Source of the DNA: Halanaerobiales bacterium
Lineage (GTDB): Bacteria; Bacillota; Halanaerobiia; Halanaerobiales; DTU029
Assembly (NCBI GenBank): GCA_022360715.1
Contig: JAKSCG010000044.1
Span: forward strand, 1 to 64,000
Direction: 5' to 3'
Length of the DNA: 64,000 bases
Below are positions 9,076 to 17,787 of this stretch, one piece after another. The translations under genes were made by a program, and so were the position numbers. Below the pieces are notes generated by a model. The model saw only the letters and a program-made list of their open reading frames with translations. It had not been told where the DNA came from and ran no database searches. Within the stretch, counting starts at the first letter, position 1. Each line of letters opens with the position of its first letter.

Positions 9076-9588
9076 TCACTTTTCAATCCCGGTCCGGGCC
9101 ATAATCCCCTGTTGATAATAGTGCTTAATTTCTTCCATCCTGGTGACTAAATCGGCTTGATCAATTAACTTTTGATCGGCCTTTCTCCCAGTAACAACTA
9201 CCTCTACTGCTGCTGCTCTGTTTTCAATCGCCTGTAGCAATTGCTCGCTGGAAAAAAGTTGATAATAGACGGCAATATTAGCCTCATCCAGGATTACCAG
9301 CTGATATTCACCTGATTTCAGAACCTGGCTTACTTCGTTTAAACCCTGTTTGGCCGCCCGGATATCATCCTCGGTCGGTTCTTTTCTGATAAAACAATCC
9401 AGCCCATACTGCTTAACCGTTACATTTTTCAACGAATTTAAAATTTTTATTTCACTATACTCCTGACCTTTAACAAACTGAGCAAAAAAAACCTTAAAAC
9501 CCGCCCCCAACGCCCTGACCGCCAGGCCGATCGCAGCTGTGGTCTTCCCTTTTCCATTACCGGTATAAAGATGAAACATCCCTCTCAC
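9076..9588 (-). CDS. cobO: cob(I)yrinic acid a,c-diamide adenosyltransferase (BtuR/CobO type)
   Basis: Transfers the adenosyl group of ATP to reduced cobalt, making the adenosyl-corrinoid. 170 residues, typical of the compact Firmicute form. P-loop at residues 9-17 (TGNGKGKTT), AQFVKG at about 40-45, LDEANIAV (Walker-B-like region, about 100) and TGRKADQKLI. GTG start at 9588. Its position between the importer genes and the ring-making genes suggests it acts both on imported corrinoids and on de novo intermediates. Confidence 0.94.
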   Translation of the reverse strand: MRGMFHLYTGNGKGKTTAAIGLAVRALGAGFKVFFAQFVKGQEYSEIKILNSLKNVTVKQYGLDCFIRKEPTEDDIRAAKQGLNEVSQVLKSGEYQLVILDEANIAVYYQLFSSEQLLQAIENRAAAVEVVVTGRKADQKLIDQADLVTRMEEIKHYYQQGIMARTGIEK

Positions 9589-9629
9589 AACTAATCACCT
9601 CGCCTTTCTATTATTGTTCTTTAAACAAT

Positions 9630-10421
9630 CTAAGAAATTTCTTTTACTCGTTGAGTTGTCTTTACGATCGGGATCAGATATCGACCCCCTGCCGCATTAA
9701 TAATTTCCACCTCAATCCCGTAGATTTTCTTAATATTTTCCCTGGTGAAGACATCGGCGGGTTTACCTTGGGCGAATAAGCCATTTTGACCTAACAAATA
9801 AACCCGGTCGGAAAAACGGCTGGCCAGATTTAAATCATGCATCACCACTACGATCGCTCTCTGCTCATGATCAGCCAGTTCCCGTAAAAGGGTCATCACC
9901 TCCAACTGATGATTTAGATCAAGGTTTGAGGTAGGCTCATCTAAAAAAAGGATTGTCGGTTCCTGGGCCAGGGCCCGGGCAATAGCTACCTTTTGCCTTT
10001 CCCCGCCACTCAAGGTAGTAATCGGCCGTTCGGCCAGTTCGGTTAATTTTAATCTGTCCAGGATTGATTCAACAATCTCTTGATCCCTTTGCTGCACCTT
10101 CCATTTGAGATAAGGACGACGGCCGAGCAATACTGCTTCATAAACACTAATTGAAAAAACAGTCTCCTCCTTTTGTGGAACATAACCAAGAGTGCGAGCC
10201 AGTTCATCGGGAGCAATAGTAGTAATAGCTTGCCCATCCAGATAAACTATGCCTGCCCGAACCTTGTAGAGATTACAAAAACACTTAACTAGAGTTGATT
10301 TACCGATCCCATTAGGACCGGTGATACTGGTCAACTGTCCTAACTCAATCCCCACACTCAAATCTTCAAAGACTGAGTTATCACCATAGGCAAAACTGAT
10401 CCGGTCACAACTCATTTTCAT
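9630..10421 (-). CDS. btuD: corrinoid ABC transporter ATP-binding protein (BtuD/FecE type)
   Basis: Cytoplasmic ATPase of the importer encoded with the next two genes. Start ATG 10421 overlaps the permease stop by four bases (ATGA); 263 residues. Walker A GPNGIGKSTLVK (about residue 37), Q-loop LGYVPQKEE, signature LSGGERQKVAIARAL, Walker B TILFLDEPTSNLD and switch His VVVMHDLNLA. The C-terminal GIEVEI tail is typical of the FecE/BtuD group. Substrate assignment to corrinoids rests on the B12 riboswitch and neighbours; a siderophore importer is the alternative on sequence alone. Confidence 0.88.
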   Translation of the reverse strand: MKMSCDRISFAYGDNSVFEDLSVGIELGQLTSITGPNGIGKSTLVKCFCNLYKVRAGIVYLDGQAITTIAPDELARTLGYVPQKEETVFSISVYEAVLLGRRPYLKWKVQQRDQEIVESILDRLKLTELAERPITTLSGGERQKVAIARALAQEPTILFLDEPTSNLDLNHQLEVMTLLRELADHEQRAIVVVMHDLNLASRFSDRVYLLGQNGLFAQGKPADVFTRENIKKIYGIEVEIINAAGGRYLIPIVKTTQRVKEIS

Positions 10422-11488
10422 GACCAATATTCCCTCCTCCGCTTTAGCAGCATATATAGAAAAAAAGGGGCACCACAGAGAGCAGTAATAATTCCAACCG
10501 GTAATTCTACCGGATCAATAATTATCCGGGCTGCCGTATCGGCTAACAGCAGAAATATTCCACCGGTTAACCCGGAAGCCAGGATTAAAAACCTGTTATC
10601 ATTTCCGACAATCATCCGTGAAATATGGGGGGCTACCAGACCGATAAAACCAATGATCCCGGTAAAGGCAACCACTACACTGGTTAAAAATGCCGCCACA
10701 ATACTCCCCTGTTTTCTTAAACGCTGCACATTGATTCCCAGGTTTGCCGCTACTTCCTCTCCGGCATTCAGGGCGTTAATATCCCAGGCCCTTCTCAGGA
10801 TATACAATACGGCCAGGCCCATAATTGGTGTTAACAGCAAAACATCAAGCCACTCCGCCCGGTATAAACCACCCATTAACCAGAGTGTTAGCTGCTGCAA
10901 TTGTTCATGGTCAGCGATATACTTAAAAAAGGATATCCCGGCTGAAAAAAGGTAACTTAGTGCTACTCCGGCCAAAATTAAGGTAGAAGCCCCACTCTTT
11001 TTCAGTGAAGCGATGATGTTGATCAGCAAAATAGTAAGCAGGCCCATTGCAAAAGCCCCAATGATCGTTAACCAGGAATCCCAGTGTAACATATTAGTCG
11101 AACCGAACAATGAATTTCCGGCAACAATTGCCACCGCTGCTCCACAAGCAGCGCCGGAGGATATTCCCAGTGTATAGGGGCTGGCCAGTGGGTTTTTTAA
11201 CAATGACTGCATAATCGCCCCATTAGTTCCTAGCGAAATCCCGGCGATAATCGCCAGAAAAACACGGGGTAATCTGATCTGAAGAATTATCCCCGCACTA
11301 AGAATCGAATATTGCCGGTCTCCAATCCCTGTTAATTTTTGCAAGATTAAGCCGTATACATCGGCAATACTAATCTCCGCAAAACCCAGTGTCACCGAGT
11401 AAAGCATCCCTAACACTAAAGTAATTAGCAATCCTACCAGTAACAAAATCCTGCGGGCTACCAACCCGGCATAAATTGACTCTTTCAT
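10418..11488 (-). CDS. btuC: corrinoid ABC transporter permease (BtuC/FecCD family)
   Basis: Inner-membrane permease, 356 residues with about ten hydrophobic segments, the normal FecCD topology. Diagnostic blocks: RLPRVFLAIIAGISLGTNGAI (given here in family terms), LKNPLASPYTLGISSGAA, and GIIGFIGLVAPHISRMIVG near the C terminus, which faces the ATPase. It lies between the binding-protein and ATPase genes, 23 bases after the former. Confidence 0.9.
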   Translation of the reverse strand: MKESIYAGLVARRILLLVGLLITLVLGMLYSVTLGFAEISIADVYGLILQKLTGIGDRQYSILSAGIILQIRLPRVFLAIIAGISLGTNGAIMQSLLKNPLASPYTLGISSGAACGAAVAIVAGNSLFGSTNMLHWDSWLTIIGAFAMGLLTILLINIIASLKKSGASTLILAGVALSYLFSAGISFFKYIADHEQLQQLTLWLMGGLYRAEWLDVLLLTPIMGLAVLYILRRAWDINALNAGEEVAANLGINVQRLRKQGSIVAAFLTSVVVAFTGIIGFIGLVAPHISRMIVGNDNRFLILASGLTGGIFLLLADTAARIIIDPVELPVGIITALCGAPFFLYMLLKRRREYWS

Positions 11489-11511
11489 CCTGCCACTTCC
11501 TAAGTCAGTAT

Positions 11512-12528
11512 TTAATGATTAAAAGGATATACACAAGGGTTAGCCTCTTTGATCTTAAAGAATTTACTTAATAATTCCGCGTAAACGCGAGCCGGTTCTA
11601 TATCCGCAAATAGAGCCGGGTGAAACCATTTGGCATAGTATAAGCTACCGATAACTGAGGGCAGTCCATTGTGTACATCCCAAGTAATGACATAAACCCG
11701 CTGCTCCTTAACCGCAGTAGTTTCTTTCAACCCGGTTCGCTGAACGGCTTTTTCCCGTACTACTTGCATCTCTTCTACACTGGAACCACGACCGGCCATT
11801 AAAATAATAACCTGGGGATTCCTTGCCCAGACATACTCTCTCGATACCACAGGATACCTACCTTCCAGCTCTGCACAGATATTTTTCCCCCCGGCTAAGT
11901 TAATTCTGGGATGAACACTGGAAGCAGCACTAGCGCTTTTATAAGGTTTATTCCATTCCCAATATACTTTAGGACGCTCCCCTTCGTTTAACCCGACTAA
12001 TTTGCTTTTAATCAGTTCTTCATAATTGCTAATAAAAGATATTAACTCCTCGCCCCGTTCCTCTTTCTCAACCAGTAGAGCCAGATTGCGGATCGTCTGA
12101 AAAAGCCGCTCCGGATCGGAAGGCCTTTCTACAACCACTGGAATATTAAATTGATTAAATTTTTTCCGATGGTCATCCCCCAGCATCGTATCGGCAATGA
12201 TTAAATCAGGCTTTAATTCCAGGATCGCTTCAATCTGAGGGCTATGTGAGGATTTAGCCACTACCGGTAAACTGAGCACTTCCAGCGGAAATTGGCTTTT
12301 ACTATCCCGACCGACAATTCGCTCTCCCGCATCCAGGGCATATAAAATCTGGTTTAGGGAAGGACTTAAACAGACGATTCTTTGTATCGGTAAATCTAAC
12401 GCACTCTTAAAACCATCATAATCAATAATTGTAAGCATTCCACCGGCAACTGCCGGTACTGCAAGTAAGCCGGTGAACAAAAATAATCCTACCAGTATTA
12501 AGCACAAACCATTGCTATATCTTACCAT
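11512..12528 (-). CDS. btuF: corrinoid ABC transporter solute-binding protein (BtuF type)
   Basis: Captures corrinoid outside the membrane and delivers it to the BtuC-like permease. 338 residues: signal peptide about 1-28, then a TroA-like binding fold (RIVCLSPSLNQILYALDAGERIVG, LELKPDLIIAD, and a C-terminal lobe with YVITWDVHNGLPS). The signal ends in AVAGG-like small residues and has no lipobox Cys, so it looks secreted and soluble rather than a lipoprotein. It overlaps the cobD end by 14 bases. Confidence 0.87.
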   Translation of the reverse strand: MVRYSNGLCLILVGLFLFTGLLAVPAVAGGMLTIIDYDGFKSALDLPIQRIVCLSPSLNQILYALDAGERIVGRDSKSQFPLEVLSLPVVAKSSHSPQIEAILELKPDLIIADTMLGDDHRKKFNQFNIPVVVERPSDPERLFQTIRNLALLVEKEERGEELISFISNYEELIKSKLVGLNEGERPKVYWEWNKPYKSASAASSVHPRINLAGGKNICAELEGRYPVVSREYVWARNPQVIILMAGRGSSVEEMQVVREKAVQRTGLKETTAVKEQRVYVITWDVHNGLPSVIGSLYYAKWFHPALFADIEPARVYAELLSKFFKIKEANPCVYPFNH

Positions 12529-13627
12529 TATTTTCCCCTTTCTTGAATAAAGTAAGTAGATGCTTGATTAAAATCAAATTCTCCCTTCTGGTCTTGACCG
12601 CTACCCGGATATAGTCTTGCTTTAGTCCCCGGAAGGAACTGCAATCCCTGACGATAATTCCCTTACTGCCCAATTGATCGGTTATTTCGGTAGAAGCAAA
12701 GCCGGTTTCGGCAATATTTACTAAGATAAAATTAACCGGTGATTTTAACGGCTTGAACCCTTTAATTTTCTGTAATTCCCGGTATAAAAACTCCCTCTCC
12801 CGGCTGATCACGTCAAAGGTAAGCTCAGTATATTGCTGACATTGCTCCCGCTCAAAAATTACTTCACCGGCCAGTTGGGCCAGCATATTTACCCTCCAGG
12901 GGTCACCATTTTCTTCAATTGATTTGATTAAGTCGGCTTCTCCGACGCCATAACCTAATCTTAAACCAGGGATCGCATAAAATTTAGTCAGCGACCGTAA
13001 AACAAATAACTTCGGATAGACAGCAGCCAAATCAATCACTGTATATTGATCAAGATCGGCCAGGAATTCAATAAAAGACTCATCAATAACCAGTAAAATA
13101 CCCTGCTCTTGGCAAGCTAAACAGACTTTTTCTAAATCCCTTCTTTGCAACAAACTACCGGTCGGGTTATTGGGATTACATAGAAAAATCATCTTGATAT
13201 GCGCCAATTTAGCAAGTATGTGCTCAATATGATATGTAAAATCATCAGCACGATCCAGCTCGATCCATTGGCTAACCCCACCATTACCTGTCACCGCTGA
13301 GTGATATTCCGAAAAGGTTGGTGCGAACAGCAAAACCTCTTCCGGTTTTAGGGTCTGAACCAACTGATAAATTAAATCAACCGCTCCATTGCCGATTACA
13401 ATATTGGTCTCGGCCATACCAAGTTTGACAGCGATAATTCTTTTTAAATCCCGTGATAAAGGTTGGGGATAATTTTTGATCTGGGCCATCCTGTTAAGTA
13501 AAGCCCGATATACAACAGCCGGAGTACCGAGGGGATTAATATTTGCACTAAAATCAATCAAGTCTTGTTCTGCCAGCTTATATTTTTCCTGATATTTTTT
13601 TAGATCCCCACCGTGTAAAATAGTCAT
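12515..13627 (-). CDS. cobD: L-threonine-O-3-phosphate decarboxylase CobD (class I/II aminotransferase fold)
   Basis: PLP enzyme making (R)-1-amino-2-propanol phosphate, the linker of the nucleotide loop. Start ATG 13627 (GGGGTG six bases before) gives 370 residues; an upstream ATG at 13645 touches the terminator and lacks a good ribosome site. HGGDL near the N terminus and DFSANINPLG separate CobD from its relative HisC. Other blocks are FLCNPNNPTG, DESFIEF and the PLP lysine in SLTKFYAIPGLRLGY (about residue 215). First gene after the riboswitch. Confidence 0.9.
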   Translation of the reverse strand: MTILHGGDLKKYQEKYKLAEQDLIDFSANINPLGTPAVVYRALLNRMAQIKNYPQPLSRDLKRIIAVKLGMAETNIVIGNGAVDLIYQLVQTLKPEEVLLFAPTFSEYHSAVTGNGGVSQWIELDRADDFTYHIEHILAKLAHIKMIFLCNPNNPTGSLLQRRDLEKVCLACQEQGILLVIDESFIEFLADLDQYTVIDLAAVYPKLFVLRSLTKFYAIPGLRLGYGVGEADLIKSIEENGDPWRVNMLAQLAGEVIFEREQCQQYTELTFDVISREREFLYRELQKIKGFKPLKSPVNFILVNIAETGFASTEITDQLGSKGIIVRDCSSFRGLKQDYIRVAVKTRRENLILIKHLLTLFKKGENNGKI

Positions 13628-13649
13628 AACCAACACCCCGCTCATAAAG

Positions 13650-13676
13650 AAAAAACCCTGGCATCAGCACAGGGTT
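13650..13676 (-). terminator. intrinsic terminator in the cobalamin leader
   Basis: Read on the minus strand, a 7-bp stem AACCCTG/CAGGGTT with a 9-base loop runs straight into a T-tract. It lies between the aptamer and the first gene, so it is the expected expression platform: B12 bound would favour termination. Pairing is seen directly; the switching is known for the family. Confidence 0.88.
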
Positions 13677-13689
13677 AGGTTGAGATTAG

Positions 13690-13868
13690 TTTTCCTCCCT
13701 ACATGACTTGCCATCCGAAGCTATGCAGATAACTCAAACAGGCAGGTCTCCTGACTCCCGGATTATCCGGTCACAGTGGCGGGCCCGCTCAGGATTTTCA
13801 CCTGATTCCCTATTCTCTTTCAACTTATTCTTTGAATATAAGCTGAAAGCACCTGTTCGATCACCTTA
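13690..13868 (-). ncRNA. cobalamin (AdoCbl) riboswitch aptamer
   Basis: On the minus strand the core of the B12 riboswitch is plain. It has the AGGTGC start of the P2/P3 region near 13857, GGTGAAAATCCTGAGCGGGC (J3/4-P4 region), CCCGCCACTGTGACCGG, and the B12-box AGTCAGGAGACCTGCCTG near 13740-13757. A long hairpin at about 13815-13850 is the variable P3 arm. The 3' part carries the loop that pairs with L5. Boundaries are approximate. It controls the whole operon from cobD to cobQ. Confidence 0.95.
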
Positions 13869-13894
13869 TATAATTGTTCGTTTAAGATTTATTA

Positions 13895-13923
13895 ACTATA
13901 AAGATTCGGCACCGGAGGGTTAA
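13895..13923 (-). promoter_or_regulatory. putative promoter of the B12 operon
   Basis: TTAACC (13918-13923) and TATAGT (13895-13900) on the minus strand, separated by exactly 17 bases. They sit just ahead of the riboswitch, so transcription would start about 20 bases before the aptamer. The -35 box is weak. Confidence 0.55.
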
Positions 13924-13989
13924 TTCCTGCCTTTAAATTAATTTTTTTTAGTGAACCAAGCTAAACTCCTGTTCCGGGCTCTTAAGCTT

Positions 13990-14023
13990 AAAAAAAGCAG
14001 TGGCTAAAGTTTAAGCCCCTGCT
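13990..14023 (-). terminator. intrinsic terminator after spoVG
   Basis: AGCAGGGGCT/AGCCACTGCT stem with one mismatch, 8-base loop, then seven T on the minus strand, 9 bases after the spoVG stop. Confidence 0.85.
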
Positions 14024-14031
14024 CTTTCCTG

Positions 14032-14289
14032 CTAGGCAATCTCTTGATTATACTTGTCCAGCACAGCATCTTGAATACAATTCCTGGTTTCTGTATTAAT
14101 AGGATGACAAATATCTCTAAATTCTCCACTTTGATCCCGGCGGGACGGCATGGCTACAAATAAGCCATTTTTCCCGTCAACTATTCTTAGGTCCTTTACC
14201 ACAAAGCAGTCGTCAAATGTTACACTTGCAAAGGCTTTTGTCGCCCCGCCCCTTGAAGTTAAAAAAACCCTGACATCAGTAATGTTCAC
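14032..14289 (-). CDS. spoVG: septation/RNA-binding regulator SpoVG
   Basis: Small conserved site-specific nucleic-acid-binding protein, known to affect septation, sporulation and gene expression in Firmicutes. 85 residues: MNITDVRVFL at the start, DDCFVVKDLRIVDGKNGLFVAMPSRR in the centre (family core, described in parts) and FRDICHPINTETR near the end; the usual length is 85-100. GTG start at 14289 behind GGTGG. It has its own sigma-A promoter and terminator, so it is a single-gene unit. Confidence 0.95.
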   Translation of the reverse strand: MNITDVRVFLTSRGGATKAFASVTFDDCFVVKDLRIVDGKNGLFVAMPSRRDQSGEFRDICHPINTETRNCIQDAVLDKYNQEIA

Positions 14290-14332
14290 TAAAAGCCACC
14301 ACCCTTTTAAAGTATGTAATTAATATAATCAT

Positions 14333-14361
14333 ATTATAACCTTTATAAGCCAGTAAGTCAA
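14333..14361 (-). promoter_or_regulatory. sigma-A promoter of spoVG
   Basis: Minus strand: TTGACT (14356-14361), 17-base spacer, TATAAT (14333-14338), about 45 bases before the GTG start. Confidence 0.85.
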
Positions 14362-14375
14362 GAAAATAAAGGAAA

Positions 14376-15359
14376 TTACTCCATCAAGCTCCATAATTCA
14401 TCCTTTTCTCCCCATTTAAACCCCTTTTTTTGTCCATTCGTCAACACAAACCTACCTTGCTCAATAACTCGACCAATTCGGGCAGCCGGAATACCGGCTT
14501 CTCCCAGTCTGTTAATTAAATCTCTGCTCTCGGGAATGGCAATTAACATACTCCCGGAAGAAATAAGTCCGGCCGGGTCAAGTCCCAGAGCGGCACAGAT
14601 CACCTCTGTTTCAAGGCTAATTGGCAGATCATCATTAAAAAGTTCAAAACCTTTCCCGGAAGCAATCGCCATCTCGGTCAAAGCCCCATACAATCCTCCT
14701 TCTGTCACATCGTGCATGGCGTTAGCCCCCAACTTAGCAGCTAAAAGCCCCTCTTCAACTACACTTAATTTACGGTCATATTCCCGGGCAGTTGCAATAA
14801 TTCCTGGCTCAACACCTTTGTCCAGTAACAGCTCTCGATAATCACAGGCCAGAATATAAGTCCCTTCTATTCCTAACCCTTTAGTCAGAACCAGGTCATC
14901 CCCGGGACAGGCATTAGCTGAGCAAACTAGTTGTTCCCGGCTAACCCTTCCAATAGCTGTAACAACAATAATCGGTTTTGTTACATGAGAGAGAATTTCG
15001 GTATGGCCACCCAGTATTTCTACATTAATCGAACAAGCAGTTTGATCTATTTCCTGCATCAAAGAGACTATAAAGGTTTCCGTCACCTGGGCCGGGAGTA
15101 ATAAAACGATCTGAATCCCGACCGGACTCGCTCCCATTGCTGCTAAGTCGTTACAGGCAACATATACCGCCAGTTTACCGGCATTTTGTTCCGCCCCGGT
15201 GATCGGGTCTGAAGAAACAACCAATAGGTCGTTAGCCAGGTCTACCACCGCACTATCTTCGCCGATACCAGCATGGACCAGGACATCATCTCTTCGAAAA
15301 CCAATTTTATTCAGAACAATCTCCTTTAATTTATCGATCGGAATTTTTCCAATCTCCAT
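14376..15359 (-). CDS. AIR-synthase-related (HypE/PurM-superfamily) protein, function unknown
   Basis: 327 residues with the PurM-like ATP-binding fold. It has GIGEDSAVVDL and SSDPITGAEQNAGKLAV (N-terminal domain), CNDLAAMGASPVG, GGHTEIL, then MHDVTEGGLYGAL and GLDPAGLISSGSMLIA (C-terminal domain). It resembles HypE overall, but the C terminus lacks the PRIC-like cysteine motif that carries the thiocarbamate in true HypE, and no other hyp gene is near. The stop of the preceding ECF S-component gene (15366) is 6 bases before this start, so the two form a unit. A kinase or amidoligase-like role in using the imported compound is only a guess. Confidence 0.8.
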   Translation of the reverse strand: MEIGKIPIDKLKEIVLNKIGFRRDDVLVHAGIGEDSAVVDLANDLLVVSSDPITGAEQNAGKLAVYVACNDLAAMGASPVGIQIVLLLPAQVTETFIVSLMQEIDQTACSINVEILGGHTEILSHVTKPIIVVTAIGRVSREQLVCSANACPGDDLVLTKGLGIEGTYILACDYRELLLDKGVEPGIIATAREYDRKLSVVEEGLLAAKLGANAMHDVTEGGLYGALTEMAIASGKGFELFNDDLPISLETEVICAALGLDPAGLISSGSMLIAIPESRDLINRLGEAGIPAARIGRVIEQGRFVLTNGQKKGFKWGEKDELWSLME

Positions 15360-15365
15360 CTTTGC

Positions 15366-15887
15366 TCACTTCCTGAAGTAATTGTTTAAGTTATATGATA
15401 TCAGTAAGGCCACAATACCTCCAATTGTCATCTGGGCATAGTTAATGCCGACTTCAGGCAAAACAGCGGGCCAACTGATTAAAAACCCTTTGGTAATTGC
15501 ATAACCAACCACCATTATATTACCCCCGACAATAATCGCAATCAAGTTTTGTTTCCAGTCATGCTCCCGGGCCAGTCTTCCCACTACCCAACCTTCTACC
15601 CCTTTGATGATAAAAGTAAAGGGTGCCCAGATCGAATAACCCAGAATCACATCCATGAGCGCTGAACCGAAAGAACCGGCCACAAATCCGGCTTTTCGGC
15701 CAAAAGTAAGGGCGATCGTGTAAATAGCAACCTCACCCAAATTAAAATAAGATGAGCTGGGACCGGGGATATGTAAAAAGGTTGCCACCGCAGTAAAGGC
15801 AATAAATAGTGATAAAAATGATAGCTGTCGGGCCGATAGATTTTTCCATTCTAAATTAATCAATTCATCTTTAATATTCTTTCGCAT
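15366..15887 (-). CDS. ECF transporter S-component (substrate unknown)
   Basis: 173 residues with five to six membrane segments after a charged N terminus of about 20 residues. The segment FNLGEVAIYTIALTFGRKAG followed by GSFGSALMDVILGY is typical of S-components that pair with a shared EcfAA'T module. No ATPase or EcfT is next to it, so it would use the energizing module at 29.7-32.3 kb or one elsewhere. Co-transcribed with the AIR-synthase-like gene from a strong promoter. Confidence 0.82.
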   Translation of the reverse strand: MRKNIKDELINLEWKNLSARQLSFLSLFIAFTAVATFLHIPGPSSSYFNLGEVAIYTIALTFGRKAGFVAGSFGSALMDVILGYSIWAPFTFIIKGVEGWVVGRLAREHDWKQNLIAIIVGGNIMVVGYAITKGFLISWPAVLPEVGINYAQMTIGGIVALLISYNLNNYFRK

Positions 15888-15928
15888 GACCTTCCCCCTA
15901 AAAACTCATTACTAAATTATTTGTATAT

Positions 15929-15957
15929 AGTATAACTCTTCATCCGTGATAAGTCAA
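15929..15957 (-). promoter_or_regulatory. sigma-A promoter of the ECF-S / AIR-synthase-like pair
   Basis: Minus strand TTGACT (15952-15957), 17 bases, TATACT (15929-15934), about 40 bases before the ATG at 15887. Confidence 0.85.
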
Positions 15958-15962
15958 GGAAA

Positions 15963-16008
15963 ATGGGGCTATCCGCTCAGTGATTACTCACTTCCGGAAT
16001 AGCCCCAT
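15963..16008 (-). terminator. intrinsic terminator after glnA
   Basis: Stem ATGGGGCTAT/ATAGCCCCAT, extended by CCG/CGG pairs, then TTTT on the minus strand. It lies 20 bases after the glnA stop. Confidence 0.85.
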
Positions 16009-16027
16009 CTGGTTAATTAAAATGATT

Positions 16028-17350
16028 CTATATCGTTAAATACTGCTCAACTTCCCACTGGTGAACCTGAGTTCGATAAACATCCCATTCAATCATTTTA
16101 GCCTCAACAAAGTGTCCAAAAATATGTTCACCCAGGGTCTCCCGGATCACCTGATCCTCATGCAAATTATTAACTGCTTCCATAATATTACCGGGTAAGC
16201 TCTCGATCCCCCTGGCCAGGCGTTCATCTTCATCCATTGAGTAAATATTATCGGTCGTCTGTTCACCAGGTTCAATCCTGTTTTTTATTCCATCCAGACC
16301 GGCTTTCAGCATAACTGCCATCGCCAGATAGGGGTTAGCGGCCGGGTCCGGGTTGCGTAATTCAAGCCGGGTAGCTTTCTCCCGGGCAGAAGGTATCCTG
16401 ACCAGCGCACTCCTGTTCTGAGTCGACCAGGAAATATAAACCGGTGCCTCATAACCAGGGACTAGCCGTTTATAGGAATTAATCGTCGGATTAGTAATGG
16501 CGGTTAAAGCCGGAGCATGTTGTAATAATCCCCCAATATAGTAATAAGCAATTTCACTTAACTGTAATTGATCATCCGGCCGATAAAAAGCATTATCTCC
16601 ATTACGGAACAAGGATTGATGCACATGCATCCCTGAACCATTTTCCCCGAAAATCGGTTTGGGCATAAAAGTAGCATGGAGATTATGCTGCATTGCTACA
16701 GACTTGGTCACAAATTTAAAAGTAGCGATATTATCAGCTGTTTTTAAAACCGGGGTATATTTAAAATCGATCTCATGTTGACCGGGGGCCACTTCATGGT
16801 GTGAAGCCTCCACTTCAAAGCCCATTGCCTCCAAAGCCAGCACAATATCGCGCCGGGCATTTTCTCCCAGATCGACCGGGGAAAGGTCAAAATAACTCCC
16901 TTTATCATGGGTAATCGTAGTCGGATAACCCTGAGCATCCCGTTCAAAAAGGAAAAACTCCGGTTCAGGACCGGCATACATCGTTAAACCCATCTCAGCA
17001 GCTTCGGCAATCACCTTTTTTAATGTATTGCGCGGACAACCGGCAAAGGGTAGCCCTTCCGGTGTGTAAATATCACACATTAGCCTGGCTACAGCCCCCT
17101 CCTGCGGTCGCCAGGGGAATATCGCAAAGGTATCATAATCAGGTCGGAGATACATATCTGATTCCTGAATCCTGGTAAAACCCTCAATCGAAGAACCATC
17201 AAACATGATCTGGCCATCCAGGGCGGCCGGCAATTGCTCAATCGTTATCGCCACATTTTTAATCGTTCCCAAAATATCCACAAACTGAAGCCTGACAAAT
17301 TTCACCCCAAGTTCTTGCGCCTCTTTCAAAACATCTTCTCTTGTCATCAT
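16028..17350 (-). CDS. glnA: glutamine synthetase, type I (GlnA)
   Basis: Makes glutamine from glutamate, ammonia and ATP; the main ammonium-assimilation enzyme. About 440 residues, the length of the Firmicute GSI-alpha form. Visible motifs: [32 protein letters not shown] (metal ligand), [23 protein letters not shown] (His loop), [13 protein letters not shown] and [19 protein letters not shown]. Two adjacent ATGs (17350, 17347) follow AGGAGGAAG. The Tyr adenylylation loop of the beta type is not evident, fitting regulation by GlnR and feedback. Confidence 0.97.
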   Translation of the reverse strand: MMTREDVLKEAQELGVKFVRLQFVDILGTIKNVAITIEQLPAALDGQIMFDGSSIEGFTRIQESDMYLRPDYDTFAIFPWRPQEGAVARLMCDIYTPEGLPFAGCPRNTLKKVIAEAAEMGLTMYAGPEPEFFLFERDAQGYPTTITHDKGSYFDLSPVDLGENARRDIVLALEAMGFEVEASHHEVAPGQHEIDFKYTPVLKTADNIATFKFVTKSVAMQHNLHATFMPKPIFGENGSGMHVHQSLFRNGDNAFYRPDDQLQLSEIAYYYIGGLLQHAPALTAITNPTINSYKRLVPGYEAPVYISWSTQNRSALVRIPSAREKATRLELRNPDPAANPYLAMAVMLKAGLDGIKNRIEPGEQTTDNIYSMDEDERLARGIESLPGNIMEAVNNLHEDQVIRETLGEHIFGHFVEAKMIEWDVYRTQVHQWEVEQYLTI

Positions 17351-17366
17351 CGCTTTTACTTCCTCC

Positions 17367-17723
17367 TCACTCCTCAATTCCCTTTTTTAAAAGGTTTTTA
17401 TTTTTAACAGGAAAAAAGGCTGAAATTTCACCTTTATTTAACCTGTTATTCCTTAAATTATGATGAAAAGGAATCGGAGCTCGCCCTTTAACCGCCACCG
17501 GCGGCATAATTTTTTTCTTGATCGTTTTAATTGAATATCCATTCTCCAGTAATAACTTAATTTTTTTTAATCGCTCCAGATCATCTGCGGAAAAAAGACG
17601 TTGATTACCCGCAGTTCGATCGGGAAAAATTAATCCCTTCTGGTCATAGTATCTAATCTGTCTGGAGGTCAAGCCGGTTTTCTCTTTAACGATTCGCATC
17701 GGGATATCTTTATTTCCCATCAT
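17367..17723 (-). CDS. glnR: MerR-family glutamine regulator GlnR
   Basis: Represses glnA and its own gene when nitrogen is plentiful, by analogy with Bacillus GlnR. 118 residues from ATG 17723 (GGAGGGG eight bases upstream; a GTG nine bases earlier is less well placed). The MerR winged helix is at about 8-75: [20 protein letters not shown], then [20 protein letters not shown]. The basic C-terminal tail fits GlnR. Next in the operon is glnA, 16 bases on. Confidence 0.88.
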   Translation of the reverse strand: MMGNKDIPMRIVKEKTGLTSRQIRYYDQKGLIFPDRTAGNQRLFSADDLERLKKIKLLLENGYSIKTIKKKIMPPVAVKGRAPIPFHHNLRNNRLNKGEISAFFPVKNKNLLKKGIEE

Positions 17724-17758
17724 GGCAAACACCCCTCCTTCCTATCTTCTTTTTTACG

Positions 17759-17787
17759 AGTATACACCAATTATTTTTTCATGTCAA
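17759..17787 (-). promoter_or_regulatory. sigma-A promoter of glnRA with direct repeat
   Basis: Minus strand TTGACA (17782-17787), 17 bases, TATACT (17759-17764). TGACATGAA occurs twice, 11 bases apart, across and just upstream of the -35 box; this may be a regulator site but is not the classical inverted GlnR/TnrA box. Confidence 0.88.

Noticed and set aside
12515-13627. HisC histidinol-phosphate aminotransferase
   Set aside because: Same fold, but the HGGDL and DFSANINPLG N terminus and the B12 operon context favour CobD.
13708-13923. 71-residue open frame on the plus strand
   Set aside because: Covers the cobalamin riboswitch on the opposite strand; its sequence is explained by the RNA consensus.
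14376-15359. HypE hydrogenase maturation protein
   Set aside because: The required C-terminal cysteine motif is missing and no other hydrogenase maturation genes are nearby.
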